A DNA stretch of 64,000 nt, taken from IMG/VR virus record IMGVR_UViG_3300025426_000021, positions 1-64,000 of that record, one strand, 5' to 3'. Of the stretch, positions 19,045 to 28,070 are shown one piece after another (within the stretch, counting starts at the first letter, position 1; each line of letters begins with the position of its first letter). The notes under the pieces are model-generated. The model was not told the DNA's origin and ran no database searches. It was given only the letters and a program-made list of their open reading frames with translations. The position numbers and the translations under genes were made by a program. The stretch comes from a virus.

Positions 19045-19679
19045 GCCTACCTTCAATAAACCCAACTGCAGTACCTCAGCAATCTATTCTTAATAAGAGT
19101 AGAAAAGATAAATTCTTGTTAACTCTGAATCTACCAGATTCATTAAAACAGCTTAATATATTAGACCCACAAGGTAGAAACTCAGAAAAGGTATCATTGG
19201 ATTCTTTACAGTATTCGGTTTACGGTACTGTGGTACCACAAACTACTATTAACTCAGCTGATTTACCTTTTGCTGGTCAATCTTTAAGTGTTACATCAGG
19301 TAAACGTGAAAAGTACCAAGACATTACTATAAACTTTACAGTTGATAACGGATTCAATAACTGGTGGGTTTTATGGAAATGGTTGGATTATATAAACGGT
19401 GCTCAAACAAGCACACTAGATCCAGATAACTTAACACAACTCGGTTACGGAACAGCAGATGGTTTGACGAGGTATCAAGGCTTAACAAATCTACAACCAT
19501 ACCAAACTACCATCGTTGTTGAAGGTCTTGATGAATACAACAATAAGAAAATCCGTTGGACTTACTTCAAAGCATACATAACAAGTCTAACAGGCATAGC
19601 TTATAATTATAGAGATCCTGACCAGTTAGAGGCTTCGTTCTCGTTCTCATTCAGTCAGCTAACAGCAGAATTACTCTAA
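19041..19679 (+). CDS. Tail tube-fold structural protein, upstream of the sheath gene
   Basis: 212 aa. Features shared with the gp19-like proteins downstream: a VVPQTTINSADLPFAGQ strand region, YQDITINFTVDNGFNNWWVLWKW (strand then Trp-rich helix), and a C-terminal ASFSFSFSQLTAEL strand. This suggests the tube/Hcp-like beta-barrel. It precedes the sheath by 50 bases, which hold a GCGAG-gttt-CTCGC hairpin. The position suggests a neck-proximal or tube-terminating role comparable to T4 gp3 or gp15, but that is inference. Confidence 0.55.
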   Translation: MSLPSINPTAVPQQSILNKSRKDKFLLTLNLPDSLKQLNILDPQGRNSEKVSLDSLQYSVYGTVVPQTTINSADLPFAGQSLSVTSGKREKYQDITINFTVDNGFNNWWVLWKWLDYINGAQTSTLDPDNLTQLGYGTADGLTRYQGLTNLQPYQTTIVVEGLDEYNNKKIRWTYFKAYITSLTGIAYNYRDPDQLEASFSFSFSQLTAELL

Positions 19680-19729
19680 AACTTGCGAGGTTTTCTCGCG
19701 GAAAAGCCTAAATAATAGTAAATACTACT

Positions 19730-22063
19730 ATGGCAACTTTACGTTCAATACAATCCCCTGGTGTACAGATTAATGAGATAGATCTAAGCCAAACAACAAC
19801 AGCTCCAAACGGAACTAGCGTATTTATCGCAGGGTTTGCAGCTCAAGGACCAGCTAATGAGATTTTAACATTAACATCTGGTAACGATTTCCAAAATATT
19901 TTTGGTACACCAACTAATGCAGCTGAACGTTATTTCTATTATTCCGTACAACAACAGTTTACAGGTGGTACAAACGCACAAGTAAACGTCTATCGTTTAC
20001 CTTATGGTGATGATATGGGTGAGGGTTACGTTTCTAACAAGTATAGTGCTTTAGTATTTCCAGTATTACCTCTTTCAGCAGGTGAATCAGTATCGACAGC
20101 AACTGGTGCAGGTGGTACATTAGCTCTTTCAGCAGCTTCAACATATTACTTCGGTGCCCCTTCTCTTATTACTTTAACTCAATCTGAATACACTCAGTTA
20201 AAGCAAAACACAGTACAATGGTCAGCACTTGGTGGGGGTTCATGCCCAACAATACATCAGTTCTCAGATTTAAACAGCAACGGTGTAGGTATGATTGTGC
20301 TTAACGAAGCTCAAACAACCATTAATGAAAAGTTTGAAGGTTTATACGTTAACTTAGCAGATAACACAGGTTTAAATCCTACATCTAATTTTAACGAAAT
20401 CAACAACATCTATACTATTGTAAGCGATACAACATACTTTGACCCAACAGTAGGTACTGGTACCCATCAGTATCAAGTTATACCAAGTAGCCGTTTAGAC
20501 TTCCAGTTATCTGCTACAAATACAGACCCTAATGTAAGTCTTTCTCATATTGTTGAAAATATTCCTTCATACGATATTGCTAACATTAACGGTACAAGCA
20601 ACGAGTTTAACGATTTAGGTATCTTATCACTATTTAAGATCAAGACTTCACCTTTTGCTGCTAACCCATTACAGTTAACTTATAACTTAGTAGAAGGTTA
20701 CGCAACATCGTTCTATTCTAACCGTACTGTACAAGATGTTAACGGTGGTGCTCCTAAGAACGACTTTATACAGACAGTTGTTAACAACGCTTCAAAGAAC
20801 TTAACAGTTTACGTTAACCCAAATATTTCAAACCAACTTACTTGGTTAGACAATAACGGTAATGCACAAAAATCAGTAAGAGTTATTAATACAGATCTTT
20901 ACTCAACTGAAGCTTCACTAGCTACAAAAGGGTGGCAGGTAGCTGATAAGTTATTCCCATTAGGTGTTTATGCTCCTACATTAGATACAACTAATAACAA
21001 AGTTATCGGTGATATTGGTGCAAAGTTAGACAATGCTTTAGAGCTAGCTGCAAATGCTGATACAGTAAACATTGACGTTGTAGTTGATGCAGGTCTTTCA
21101 ACTATTGCAGGCGGTACTTGCCAACTTTCCGGCACATTTGACGATACATTATTTGATACAACTGTACAAGCTGCTTTAACTAACTTATCAAAGTCAGATG
21201 GTACTTATAATGCTTCAGCAAATCCTTATACAATAGCTTGGAGCAACATTACAAGCAAGTTCGTTAACTTCACAACAAATACTCGTAAAGATTGTATCTT
21301 TATTTCTGACCCATTACGTCAAGTATTTGTACAAGGTATTAACTATAAAATATTAAGCGACAAGTCTAAGAACTTCTCACAAAACGTTTACTGGCCTTTA
21401 CGTAATCTTTATTCTGGTACAAACTCAAGTTATGCTGCAACTTATGGTAACTGGGTCTTAATACAAGATTCATTTACTAACAAGCCAACATGGTTACCAT
21501 TCTCTGGTTTTGCTTCTGCGTTATACACAACTAACGATTCAGTTGCTTATCCATGGGCTGCACCAGCTGGTTTAAGTCGTGGTGTTATTAACGGTATTGT
21601 TGACATTGCTGTTAACCCAAATCAAAAACAACGCGATTTACTTTATAAGATCTCGGTTAACCCAGTAGTAAACTTCCCTGGTTCTGGCTTCTCAATACAA
21701 GGTCAAAAGACATTATTAGCTACACCAAGTGCATTTGATCGTATTAATGTTCGTCGTTTATTCCTCTTCTTAGAGAAATCAGTTCTTAATACAAGCAGAA
21801 GCTTTGTATTTGAACCAAACACAACATTTACACAGAATCGCTTAGTAAACACAATCGACCCCGTATTTAAGTTAGCTAAGAATACTCAAGGCATTTACGA
21901 CTACTTAATCGTATGTAACTCTACTAACAACACACCTAGTGTTGTTGATGACAACTCACTTGTAGTAGATATCTACATTAAACCAGTTCGTACTGCAGAG
22001 TTTATCTTAGTAAACTTCTATGCTACTAAGACATCTCAGAACTTCCAAGAGTTATTACAATAA
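19730..22063 (+). CDS. gp18: Contractile tail sheath protein (T4 gp18-like)
   Basis: 777 aa, longer than T4 gp18 (659 aa). The start MATLRSIQSPGVQINEIDLS is the classic sheath N-terminus (SPGV-x-x-x-E-x-D). SVFIAGFAAQGP follows. The conserved C-terminal domain includes VYWPLRNLY, WAAPAGLSRG and NVRRLFLFLEKSV, then FEPNTTFTQNRL and a final strand TAEFILVNFYATK that forms the inter-subunit mesh. The extra length lies in the variable middle domains. The gene sits directly before the tube gene, as in T4. Upstream is TAAATACTACTATG. Confidence 0.95.
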   Translation: MATLRSIQSPGVQINEIDLSQTTTAPNGTSVFIAGFAAQGPANEILTLTSGNDFQNIFGTPTNAAERYFYYSVQQQFTGGTNAQVNVYRLPYGDDMGEGYVSNKYSALVFPVLPLSAGESVSTATGAGGTLALSAASTYYFGAPSLITLTQSEYTQLKQNTVQWSALGGGSCPTIHQFSDLNSNGVGMIVLNEAQTTINEKFEGLYVNLADNTGLNPTSNFNEINNIYTIVSDTTYFDPTVGTGTHQYQVIPSSRLDFQLSATNTDPNVSLSHIVENIPSYDIANINGTSNEFNDLGILSLFKIKTSPFAANPLQLTYNLVEGYATSFYSNRTVQDVNGGAPKNDFIQTVVNNASKNLTVYVNPNISNQLTWLDNNGNAQKSVRVINTDLYSTEASLATKGWQVADKLFPLGVYAPTLDTTNNKVIGDIGAKLDNALELAANADTVNIDVVVDAGLSTIAGGTCQLSGTFDDTLFDTTVQAALTNLSKSDGTYNASANPYTIAWSNITSKFVNFTTNTRKDCIFISDPLRQVFVQGINYKILSDKSKNFSQNVYWPLRNLYSGTNSSYAATYGNWVLIQDSFTNKPTWLPFSGFASALYTTNDSVAYPWAAPAGLSRGVINGIVDIAVNPNQKQRDLLYKISVNPVVNFPGSGFSIQGQKTLLATPSAFDRINVRRLFLFLEKSVLNTSRSFVFEPNTTFTQNRLVNTIDPVFKLAKNTQGIYDYLIVCNSTNNTPSVVDDNSLVVDIYIKPVRTAEFILVNFYATKTSQNFQELLQ

Positions 22064-22083
22064 CCTTAACATAAATATTTAAT

Positions 22084-22605
22084 ATGTCACAAACAATACA
22101 AGACTTCTATAGAGTAGCACAGCAAAGAGACTTTGCACGTGACTACATGTTACGGGTAGTTTCTATCGGTAATAACACGTTCAACGAAGACGATTTCGTT
22201 TACATTACTACTGCTACACTACCTTCTAGAGACATTCAAAACCAAACAGCTACTTATATGGGTCTAGATTTTAACTTCCCAGGCACTGTAAAGTACCCAG
22301 GAAGCAATGGATGGAATATTGAGTTCCGTGCTGATAAAGCTAACGTTCTTCGTAACAAACTTGAAGATTGGCAAAGAGGTCAAGTATTCAATGATGCTAC
22401 AAGCACAGGTGACTTATCAGTAAGAGGTCCTGAATCTCTTATCCAACTACATCAAGTAGACGATAAACTCAATGTTCTTAACATTTTTAACCTATACGGA
22501 GCATATGTACAAAAGCTCGGTGAACTAAAGTATGATACTGCTGGTACTGGTAAACCTTTAACGTTTACTGCTACATTAGCATATCACTACTGGACAAGAG
22601 GTTAA
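22084..22605 (+). CDS. gp19: Major tail tube protein (T4 gp19-like)
   Basis: 173 aa, close to T4 gp19 (163 aa). MSQTIQDFYRVAQQRDFARDY, TATLPSRDIQNQTATYMGLDFNFPGTVKYPG and WNIEFRADKANVLRNKLEDW reproduce the family layout of strand, loop and Trp-containing helix. The C-terminus LTFTATLAYHYW is the closing strand. It follows the sheath by 20 bases with CATAAATATTTAATATG before the start, and a strong terminator follows, matching high-level expression of a major virion protein. Confidence 0.9.
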   Translation: MSQTIQDFYRVAQQRDFARDYMLRVVSIGNNTFNEDDFVYITTATLPSRDIQNQTATYMGLDFNFPGTVKYPGSNGWNIEFRADKANVLRNKLEDWQRGQVFNDATSTGDLSVRGPESLIQLHQVDDKLNVLNIFNLYGAYVQKLGELKYDTAGTGKPLTFTATLAYHYWTRG

Positions 22606-22624
22606 TCAGTAGTTATTTGTTATT

Positions 22625-22650
22625 AACCCGACTGCAAAGTCGGGTTTTTT
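22625..22650 (+). terminator. Rho-independent terminator after the tail tube gene
   Basis: AACCCGACT-gcaa-AGTCGGGTT stem-loop running into a T tract, 20 bases after the tube stop codon. The next gene has its own TAAGTATT motif directly afterwards. Confidence 0.9.
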
Positions 22651-22663
22651 ATTGTTCTAAGCT

Positions 22664-22677
22664 TAAGTATTAGTATG
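22664..22677 (+). promoter_or_regulatory. Late motif TAAGTATTAGTATG
   Basis: The motif lies directly after a terminator and includes the ATG of the next gene, so it is the best positional case in the window for this motif being a promoter. Confidence 0.55.
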
Positions 22678-23205
22678 GCATTACAGGATTTTAATACTGC
22701 AGTTCAAGATTTTGGATTCGGCAAAAAATATAGCTTCCAAGTGACTGATCTTCAAGGTCCGCCAAGCTTGGTAAGTTTTAATGCTAAACAATGGCTGTAT
22801 GTAGAATCTCTTACTATACCCTCAAGAAAGACAAATACAACAAAAGTACCGTACAAAGCTTTTGATTTTGTGGTTCCAACCAATACTTCTTTTCCGGAGA
22901 ATGAAAGCTGGAAAGTAAACTTTTTTTCAGATGAAAAATTAAAAATTAGAAGGCTCTTTGACACTTGGAGTGAAGCAACATACAAGTTTACAAATAATTA
23001 TGGTGGTGGTAACTTAGGTTTTGGTAACTGTAACCTAGAAATAACAATAAACGATGATAAAGGTTCTACAAAAAAAGCTTTTACTCTGTACGGAGTGTAT
23101 CCAGTTTTAATAGGTAGTATGGAATATAATGTATCTGATGCAGGTACAACTGTAGCTAAGGTTCCGGTTACTTTAGCATTCCAATATTTTGATAGTAAGT
23201 ATTAA
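22675..23205 (+). CDS. Tail tube-fold paralogue (baseplate/tube-associated)
   Basis: 176 aa. MALQDFNTAVQDFGFGKKYSF, VESLTIPSRKTNTTKVPYKAFDFVVP and WKVNFFSDEKLKIRRLFDTW align by eye with the gp19-like protein just upstream, and VPVTLAFQYFDS is the closing strand. It is a divergent copy rather than the major tube protein because the first copy has the strong terminator. Inferred roles are a tube initiator or baseplate ring, as T4 gp54 and gp48 also use the tube fold. Confidence 0.7.
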   Translation: MALQDFNTAVQDFGFGKKYSFQVTDLQGPPSLVSFNAKQWLYVESLTIPSRKTNTTKVPYKAFDFVVPTNTSFPENESWKVNFFSDEKLKIRRLFDTWSEATYKFTNNYGGGNLGFGNCNLEITINDDKGSTKKAFTLYGVYPVLIGSMEYNVSDAGTTVAKVPVTLAFQYFDSKY

Positions 23206-23209
23206 TATG
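23196..23209 (+). promoter_or_regulatory. Late motif TAAGTATTAATATG
   Basis: Identical to the motif at the terminase start, on the other strand. It overlaps the last codons and stop of the preceding gene. Confidence 0.45.
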
Positions 23210-23833
23210 TCGGATTACACTTCCCAAGATTTAAATGCTTTTTACCGCGCAATACAACTGTACGGGTTCTCACGCGATTTTCAAGCTAGGGTAGATAGTA
23301 TTTCGATTAACAATAAATTTTTTGTAGTTCCAGGTGTTGGTACAGACACACAAGCACCTCTTTTGTATATAAAAGATTTTACTATACCGGGCGTTAAAAA
23401 AGCAGTCGCTTCTGTAAAATATCAAGGGGTAGACTTTCATGCCCCTGGTACAAGAGATTTCGGTGATAGTAAGAACTGGGCAGTTACTTTCTATACAGAT
23501 CAAAACTTAATATTTAAAACTTGGCTACAAAACAGACTTATTGAATCAGCTTCTAATACTTCTAATTCATCAAATCATATACCTAACGATAATGATTACG
23601 CACAAATTTCAGTTTATAATGATAGTCTTCAAAAAGTAGCTAGTTATAAAATAAACGGTTTATTTGTTATAGATGTACCTAGTCAAACATATGATGTGTC
23701 TGGTGGTGGTAAGATACAAGAACTAAAAGTGGTGTTCGGCTATCAAAACTGGACTACATTACCAGTACAAGCAAACTTGGTGAAAACATCTGCTGATCAA
23801 GCTATAACAGCTAATTCATTATTAGGTATTTAA
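23207..23833 (+). CDS. Tail tube-fold paralogue (second copy)
   Basis: 208 aa from ATG 23207 (MSDYTSQDLNAFYRAIQLYGFSRDF); a longer TTG-started frame exists but the ATG lies in the repeated motif. IKDFTIPGVKKAVASVKYQGVDFHAPG and WAVTFYTDQNLIFKTWLQNR match the tube fold, and LKVVFGYQNWTTLP is the closing strand. It has an insert with NTSNSSNHIPNDN and a C-terminal extension (~25 aa), which would fit a specialised ring at the baseplate. Confidence 0.7.
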   Translation: MSDYTSQDLNAFYRAIQLYGFSRDFQARVDSISINNKFFVVPGVGTDTQAPLLYIKDFTIPGVKKAVASVKYQGVDFHAPGTRDFGDSKNWAVTFYTDQNLIFKTWLQNRLIESASNTSNSSNHIPNDNDYAQISVYNDSLQKVASYKINGLFVIDVPSQTYDVSGGGKIQELKVVFGYQNWTTLPVQANLVKTSADQAITANSLLGI

Positions 23834-23834
23834 A

Positions 23835-24491
23835 ATGAATCGTATAACAGATATAAATACGTTTCTGACACAAGTACTGTCAAACCCTAACTTTCATATA
23901 CCTGTTGAAGCGAATTTTATTGTAGGGTTTAGTGACTTACAAGAAAGAATAATTCCGAACTTATCAACTGCAAAAGTACCAGATCAAACCAGCGGGGTGG
24001 CTAATTTGTGGTCTAAGATACCAGATAATGATATCTTTTTTGCAAACGGAGTATCTTTACCAGGAGAAACAATAAAAGCTGGTAGAGCAGGATTCTCGGC
24101 TAGCGGTGAAACCCTGTATGGTGGTCTTTTATCAAGCCCTGTACTGAACGGTCGTACTGATTTAGTACCTTTAGAAATAGACTTTCTAGAAACGAACCAA
24201 TCTTTTGTTGATAACGTTATAAGACCATGGATTATTAATGCATCTCATTTTGGTTTGTTTGCAAGGGATAGCAGTCAGTCTGCACAAAATCAAAATTTTA
24301 AAACAAATATTACTATTAATTTTTTAGATAAACAAGGTAGTGATTCTGACTTTGTAAGTCGTAAAAGAATTTATTACGAAAACGCCGTACCGATAAGTGT
24401 TGCAGCTGCAAACTTTAACTACGGTGGTTCTAAAGCAGGTGTTCGTAGTATAAAAACCACGTGGTTATATTCTACATACTCGATAAGTTAA
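23835..24491 (+). CDS. Tail/baseplate structural protein, distant tube-fold candidate
   Basis: 218 aa, one base after the previous stop. FFANGVSLPGETIKAGRAGFSASGETLYGG and VPLEIDFLETNQSFVDNVIRPWI resemble the strand-loop-Trp-helix arrangement of the tube-like neighbours, and SIKTTWLYSTYSIS looks like a closing strand. The pattern 'SLPG' in place of 'TIPSR' is weaker, so this assignment is tentative. Co-directional with the tail genes. Confidence 0.5.
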   Translation: MNRITDINTFLTQVLSNPNFHIPVEANFIVGFSDLQERIIPNLSTAKVPDQTSGVANLWSKIPDNDIFFANGVSLPGETIKAGRAGFSASGETLYGGLLSSPVLNGRTDLVPLEIDFLETNQSFVDNVIRPWIINASHFGLFARDSSQSAQNQNFKTNITINFLDKQGSDSDFVSRKRIYYENAVPISVAAANFNYGGSKAGVRSIKTTWLYSTYSIS

Positions 24492-24497
24492 TAGGCA

Positions 24498-25418
24498 ATG
24501 CCTTTTAAGTTAAATGCTTATCTCCCTAGTAAACAACTAGAAGTACAGATAAAAGAGCTCTGTTATAAACAATATAGAGAGCTTGTTAAAAGCTTATACA
24601 ACACTGATAAGAAAGAAACCTTACAACAATACAACTCTATACTAGAGGATCTTTGTCCGGATATAGTTGGTAAAGATATAACGTTTGAAGATAAGCTTTA
24701 TTTGCTGTTGACTGTACGCAACTACTGTGTTAGTCCGGATTTAAAGTTAAAATGTACATTACCGGATAAAACTACCTTTAACTATACAATACCAGTTGAT
24801 ACTATCATTACCAAGGTTAAAAATATTAATAAATCCGGTAAGGTAACTGTAGATGACATTGCTGTAGAGTATTCTAGTTATAAAGTGAGAGATGAACATG
24901 TTTTTCTTAGTAATAACAAAGATATACTTGTAGTATTAGCGTCTTATATAGATAACATAAAGACAGATACCCTAAATGTAGATTTTAAGGATTTTCCGTT
25001 AAACGAAAGAACAATGATTATAAACTCATTACCTCAATCCGTTGTAAACGAGCTTATAAAAAGTATAGTTGCTAAAGAAGAAGAACTTAACTTAATAGAC
25101 CTAATATTAGTAAAGGATCCTACAAATGATAAAACGTTGTTGAGACTTTCATGTAGTGTTACTTTTGAAGTATTACAAAAGATGATCGAGTTCTTGTTTA
25201 CAGAGAACTTAAACAACATTTATAGAACTTTATACAATGCTGTTAAACATTTAGATTTTACCCCAGAATACGTAGATAGTATTACTCCTGTTGAAATACA
25301 GGTTTATTGGATGTACTTTATGCAGGATAAAGCTGAAGCTGCTAAAAATAATACTCAAAACCCTTCACCTGGATTTAATCCACCGACTAGCACACCTAAC
25401 TCAGAGCTAGGATTCTAA
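24498..25418 (+). CDS. Baseplate hub-assembly protein, gp26/gp51-like (candidate)
   Basis: 306 aa. The start MPFKLNAYLPSKQLEVQIKELCYKQYRELVKSL matches the T4 baseplate gp26-type family layout, a short beta segment followed by a conserved helix beginning 'KEL..KQYREL'. A mid-region LLTVRNYCVSP and later EVLQKMIEFLF helices follow. The C-terminal ~30 residues are Pro/Asn-rich. The next gene is a related protein, so the pair looks like a duplication. The role in hub or wedge assembly is taken from family and position. Confidence 0.55.
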   Translation: MPFKLNAYLPSKQLEVQIKELCYKQYRELVKSLYNTDKKETLQQYNSILEDLCPDIVGKDITFEDKLYLLLTVRNYCVSPDLKLKCTLPDKTTFNYTIPVDTIITKVKNINKSGKVTVDDIAVEYSSYKVRDEHVFLSNNKDILVVLASYIDNIKTDTLNVDFKDFPLNERTMIINSLPQSVVNELIKSIVAKEEELNLIDLILVKDPTNDKTLLRLSCSVTFEVLQKMIEFLFTENLNNIYRTLYNAVKHLDFTPEYVDSITPVEIQVYWMYFMQDKAEAAKNNTQNPSPGFNPPTSTPNSELGF

Positions 25419-25428
25419 GAATACCGGG

Positions 25429-25442
25429 TAAGTATTTTTATG
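25429..25442 (+). promoter_or_regulatory. Late motif TAAGTATTTTTATG
   Basis: The motif includes the start codon of the following gene; the same 14-mer recurs at 26219-26232. Confidence 0.45.
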
Positions 25443-26198
25443 CCTAATGTAAATGATTTCCTAGCAAGTCTTAATACCCTTGCTGAAAAAAACTCTATCG
25501 ATGTTTATTTGCCTACACTACAAAGAAGTGTAAAGTTTAAACCTGTTACAGCTAAACAACATAAAAGCCTGTACACCTGTGTTAGAGATAATGTAATATA
25601 TAATACAAAGTTTTTTATATTAACACATGATATTATTAAAGATAACTGTCTAGAACCAGATGTTATAAAGCAGCTTACCATTATTGACAGAGTTTTTGTA
25701 TTGCTTGCACTAAGAAAAGATATTCTAGGTACAACTATAAAACAGAAAAATGCTGACTTTAGTAACTGTATACAAGCAGCTACTAGTGTAACATTACCGG
25801 TTAATGAAACATTTGTTAATAGTGGAGTAAAAATAGAAGTACAAGTACCTACCCTTGAAGATGCTTATAACATGGAAAAAGAGTTAAGAGGTAATTTAGA
25901 GCCTAAAACTCTAACTGTTGATATGCTCACTCAAGAAGTTATTTTAAACAGTCTATGCAAATATATTAAAAACATCTGGATAGTAGGAGAAAGCGAGGAC
26001 ACAGATTTAAACTTTAGCTCTTTTTCGTATAAAGATCGTATAACTTTAATAGAGCAGTTACCAGCTACTGTTCTTACTTCTATGCAAAGTTTTGCAGGTA
26101 AAGTAACAAGCATACAAGATAATGCTACTAAAGCACTAGCTAACGACAATACAGAGGTACAGTTCTTTATTAACGCGGATTTCTTTTTATCCGAGTGA
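25440..26198 (+). CDS. Baseplate hub subunit, gp26-like
   Basis: 252 aa. VYLPTLQRSVKFKPVTAKQHKSLYTCVRDN (residues ~22-51) fits the T4_baseplate family N-terminus, where a 'LP..gr.v.f.P.t.k..k.L' segment is diagnostic. IDRVFVLLALRKDILG follows, as does a beta-rich middle (VTLPVNETFVNSGVKIEVQVPTL), then a helical C-terminus. It lies directly before the tape measure gene. Confidence 0.6.
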   Translation: MPNVNDFLASLNTLAEKNSIDVYLPTLQRSVKFKPVTAKQHKSLYTCVRDNVIYNTKFFILTHDIIKDNCLEPDVIKQLTIIDRVFVLLALRKDILGTTIKQKNADFSNCIQAATSVTLPVNETFVNSGVKIEVQVPTLEDAYNMEKELRGNLEPKTLTVDMLTQEVILNSLCKYIKNIWIVGESEDTDLNFSSFSYKDRITLIEQLPATVLTSMQSFAGKVTSIQDNATKALANDNTEVQFFINADFFLSE

Positions 26199-26218
26199 CA
26201 TAAGGACAGTTTAATACC

Positions 26219-26232
26219 TAAGTATTTTTATG
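26219..26232 (+). promoter_or_regulatory. Late motif TAAGTATTTTTATG
   Basis: Same 14-mer as at 25429-25442, including the start codon of the tape measure candidate. Confidence 0.45.
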
Positions 26233-28062
26233 TCCGAAGAGACTGATCAACAGGTATTAGAGTCTAATGCTTCTTTAACTGAAGCAATAGGTAAGCTTGC
26301 GGATGCTTTAACTAAAAGTAGCAAGTTAGGTGCACAAAGTAAATCCCTGGTTGATTTAATAGGAGAGTTAAACGAAAAAGTAGATAAGATCGGTAAGCAG
26401 GTTGCTACTGGTGTTAAGGAAGGTATATCTGGTGTTTCTGGTGCATCTTCTTTTGTTACTACAGATAAAGAAGGTAGATTAGAAGAAATATACGAAAAGG
26501 ATCAAGTCATAAGAGAGGCTTTAAGAATATTATCGGAAAAGGAAAGAAACTTTGAAAAAAGCGGAGAAAAAGAAAAACTCCAAGATGTAGAAACTGCAAC
26601 TAAATCTAGGTTAAGTCAAGTAGAGGGGTTTTTTAGTAGATATATACCAAGCTCTATACAAGGTATATTAAGCTTTTTAGGCGGTAAAGAAATATTAGAA
26701 TCTGTAAACAAATCTGTAATAAACAGTATAACAGGCATGTTTGCAGGGAAAGAAAAAGAGAAAGCTGATGACCTGAAAAGAGCAAGAGAGCAAATTTATA
26801 AAGATAGAGATGAACAAGAGAATAAGAGACGGGAAAGCGACGAGACTAATGAAAACAGAAAAAAAGCTTACGAAACTTATTGGTCAGGAGATATAATACC
26901 GGAAAGCAATTTAAATAATACAGGAGAATCGGTTAAGACTGATATGTCTATAGTACCAGTTAATAGGGAAGATAGTCTAGGAGGTAAAAACAAAAAATCA
27001 GTAAACAATGTTGAAAACGAAGGCTCGTCTGAAGCAGTAACAAAAGATAACGCTATTCTTAGCGAAGAAGCATCAGAGATAAAAGTTTCAATAGTAGATA
27101 TTAAGCCAGAAGTATTAAACAGCTTGGCAGCGGCAATAAAAGATGCATTAACAGAAAAGCGTTCATTAACAAGTGAAAATGATACTTCTACAGCAGGTAA
27201 GGTACCCTCATCCTCAGTTGAGACGGTAAGCACATCTGTACCTGAAGCACCAAGGCCAGGAGAACTTGAAGTATTACCTGAAGAGGAACCGGCAACTCCA
27301 GTCTCTTTTATAAACACTTTAAGAAATGTTACTTCATCAGGTAAAGACTCAGGTAAAGAACAACAAGAAGGAAATCAATCGCCAAACTCTAGTTTAAATA
27401 CTAACATTTTAACTGGGATTGAGCAAGGAGCAGGTAAAGCTGCTACGCAAATGTTATTACCTTTGCTTGTTTCAGCAGCTACAAATCTTTTATTGGGCGG
27501 ACCTGAAAACCCAGTTGCAGATGTTGCTAGTGCTTGGACATACGAAGAAATGTCAACGCTGGGAGGTGCTGCAAAAGGTGGGGATATAAAAAAAGACGTA
27601 CCTATTGTGGTAGGAGAAGAAGGACCGGAAGTATTTGTTCCAAGTAATAATGGTACTGTAATACCTAATGATAAAATAAAAGATACTGATAGTGTTGCAG
27701 CCACCCCTGCAATAGAAAAACTTACTTCTCTGTTTTCTTCTACTAGTACTGATAAGCAAACCACAGTAACAGCTTTACCTTCAGAAGAGCTTAAAACTAT
27801 TTCAAACGTAACTAATATAAATAATGATTCTAATATGTTATTAAGTGAAGTTAATAAAACTTTGCTTGATATAAGCAGTAAGTTAGAAAATAACTTAAAA
27901 AACCCTGTTAATCAACCTGCTACAGCAAATACAGCTGGTGTTATGAGTAGTAGCAGTACTAATAATAATAGTAGTATTAATATAACAACAAATAGTAGCC
28001 CTATAACCAATTCGCGTATAATAACGGATACTATGTTATATAGAAGGAGAGCTCTAGCTTAA
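26230..28062 (+). CDS. Tail length tape measure protein (T4 gp29 equivalent, candidate)
   Basis: 610 aa, near T4 gp29 (590 aa), which would give a tail of about T4 length. The N-terminal half is helical and charged (coiled coil around residues 80-220). A short hydrophobic helix ILTGIEQGAGKAATQMLLPLLVSAATNLLLGG lies near residue 400-430. The segment VVGEEGPEVFVPSNNGTVIP (~457-476) is the hallmark 'GE.GPE...P...G.V.P' motif found in tape measure proteins of many tailed phages. The C-terminus is Asn/Ser/Thr-rich. It lies between the gp26-like genes and the tube cap, as expected. Confidence 0.75.
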   Translation: MSEETDQQVLESNASLTEAIGKLADALTKSSKLGAQSKSLVDLIGELNEKVDKIGKQVATGVKEGISGVSGASSFVTTDKEGRLEEIYEKDQVIREALRILSEKERNFEKSGEKEKLQDVETATKSRLSQVEGFFSRYIPSSIQGILSFLGGKEILESVNKSVINSITGMFAGKEKEKADDLKRAREQIYKDRDEQENKRRESDETNENRKKAYETYWSGDIIPESNLNNTGESVKTDMSIVPVNREDSLGGKNKKSVNNVENEGSSEAVTKDNAILSEEASEIKVSIVDIKPEVLNSLAAAIKDALTEKRSLTSENDTSTAGKVPSSSVETVSTSVPEAPRPGELEVLPEEEPATPVSFINTLRNVTSSGKDSGKEQQEGNQSPNSSLNTNILTGIEQGAGKAATQMLLPLLVSAATNLLLGGPENPVADVASAWTYEEMSTLGGAAKGGDIKKDVPIVVGEEGPEVFVPSNNGTVIPNDKIKDTDSVAATPAIEKLTSLFSSTSTDKQTTVTALPSEELKTISNVTNINNDSNMLLSEVNKTLLDISSKLENNLKNPVNQPATANTAGVMSSSSTNNNSSINITTNSSPITNSRIITDTMLYRRRALA

Positions 28063-28070
28063 GTAATATT

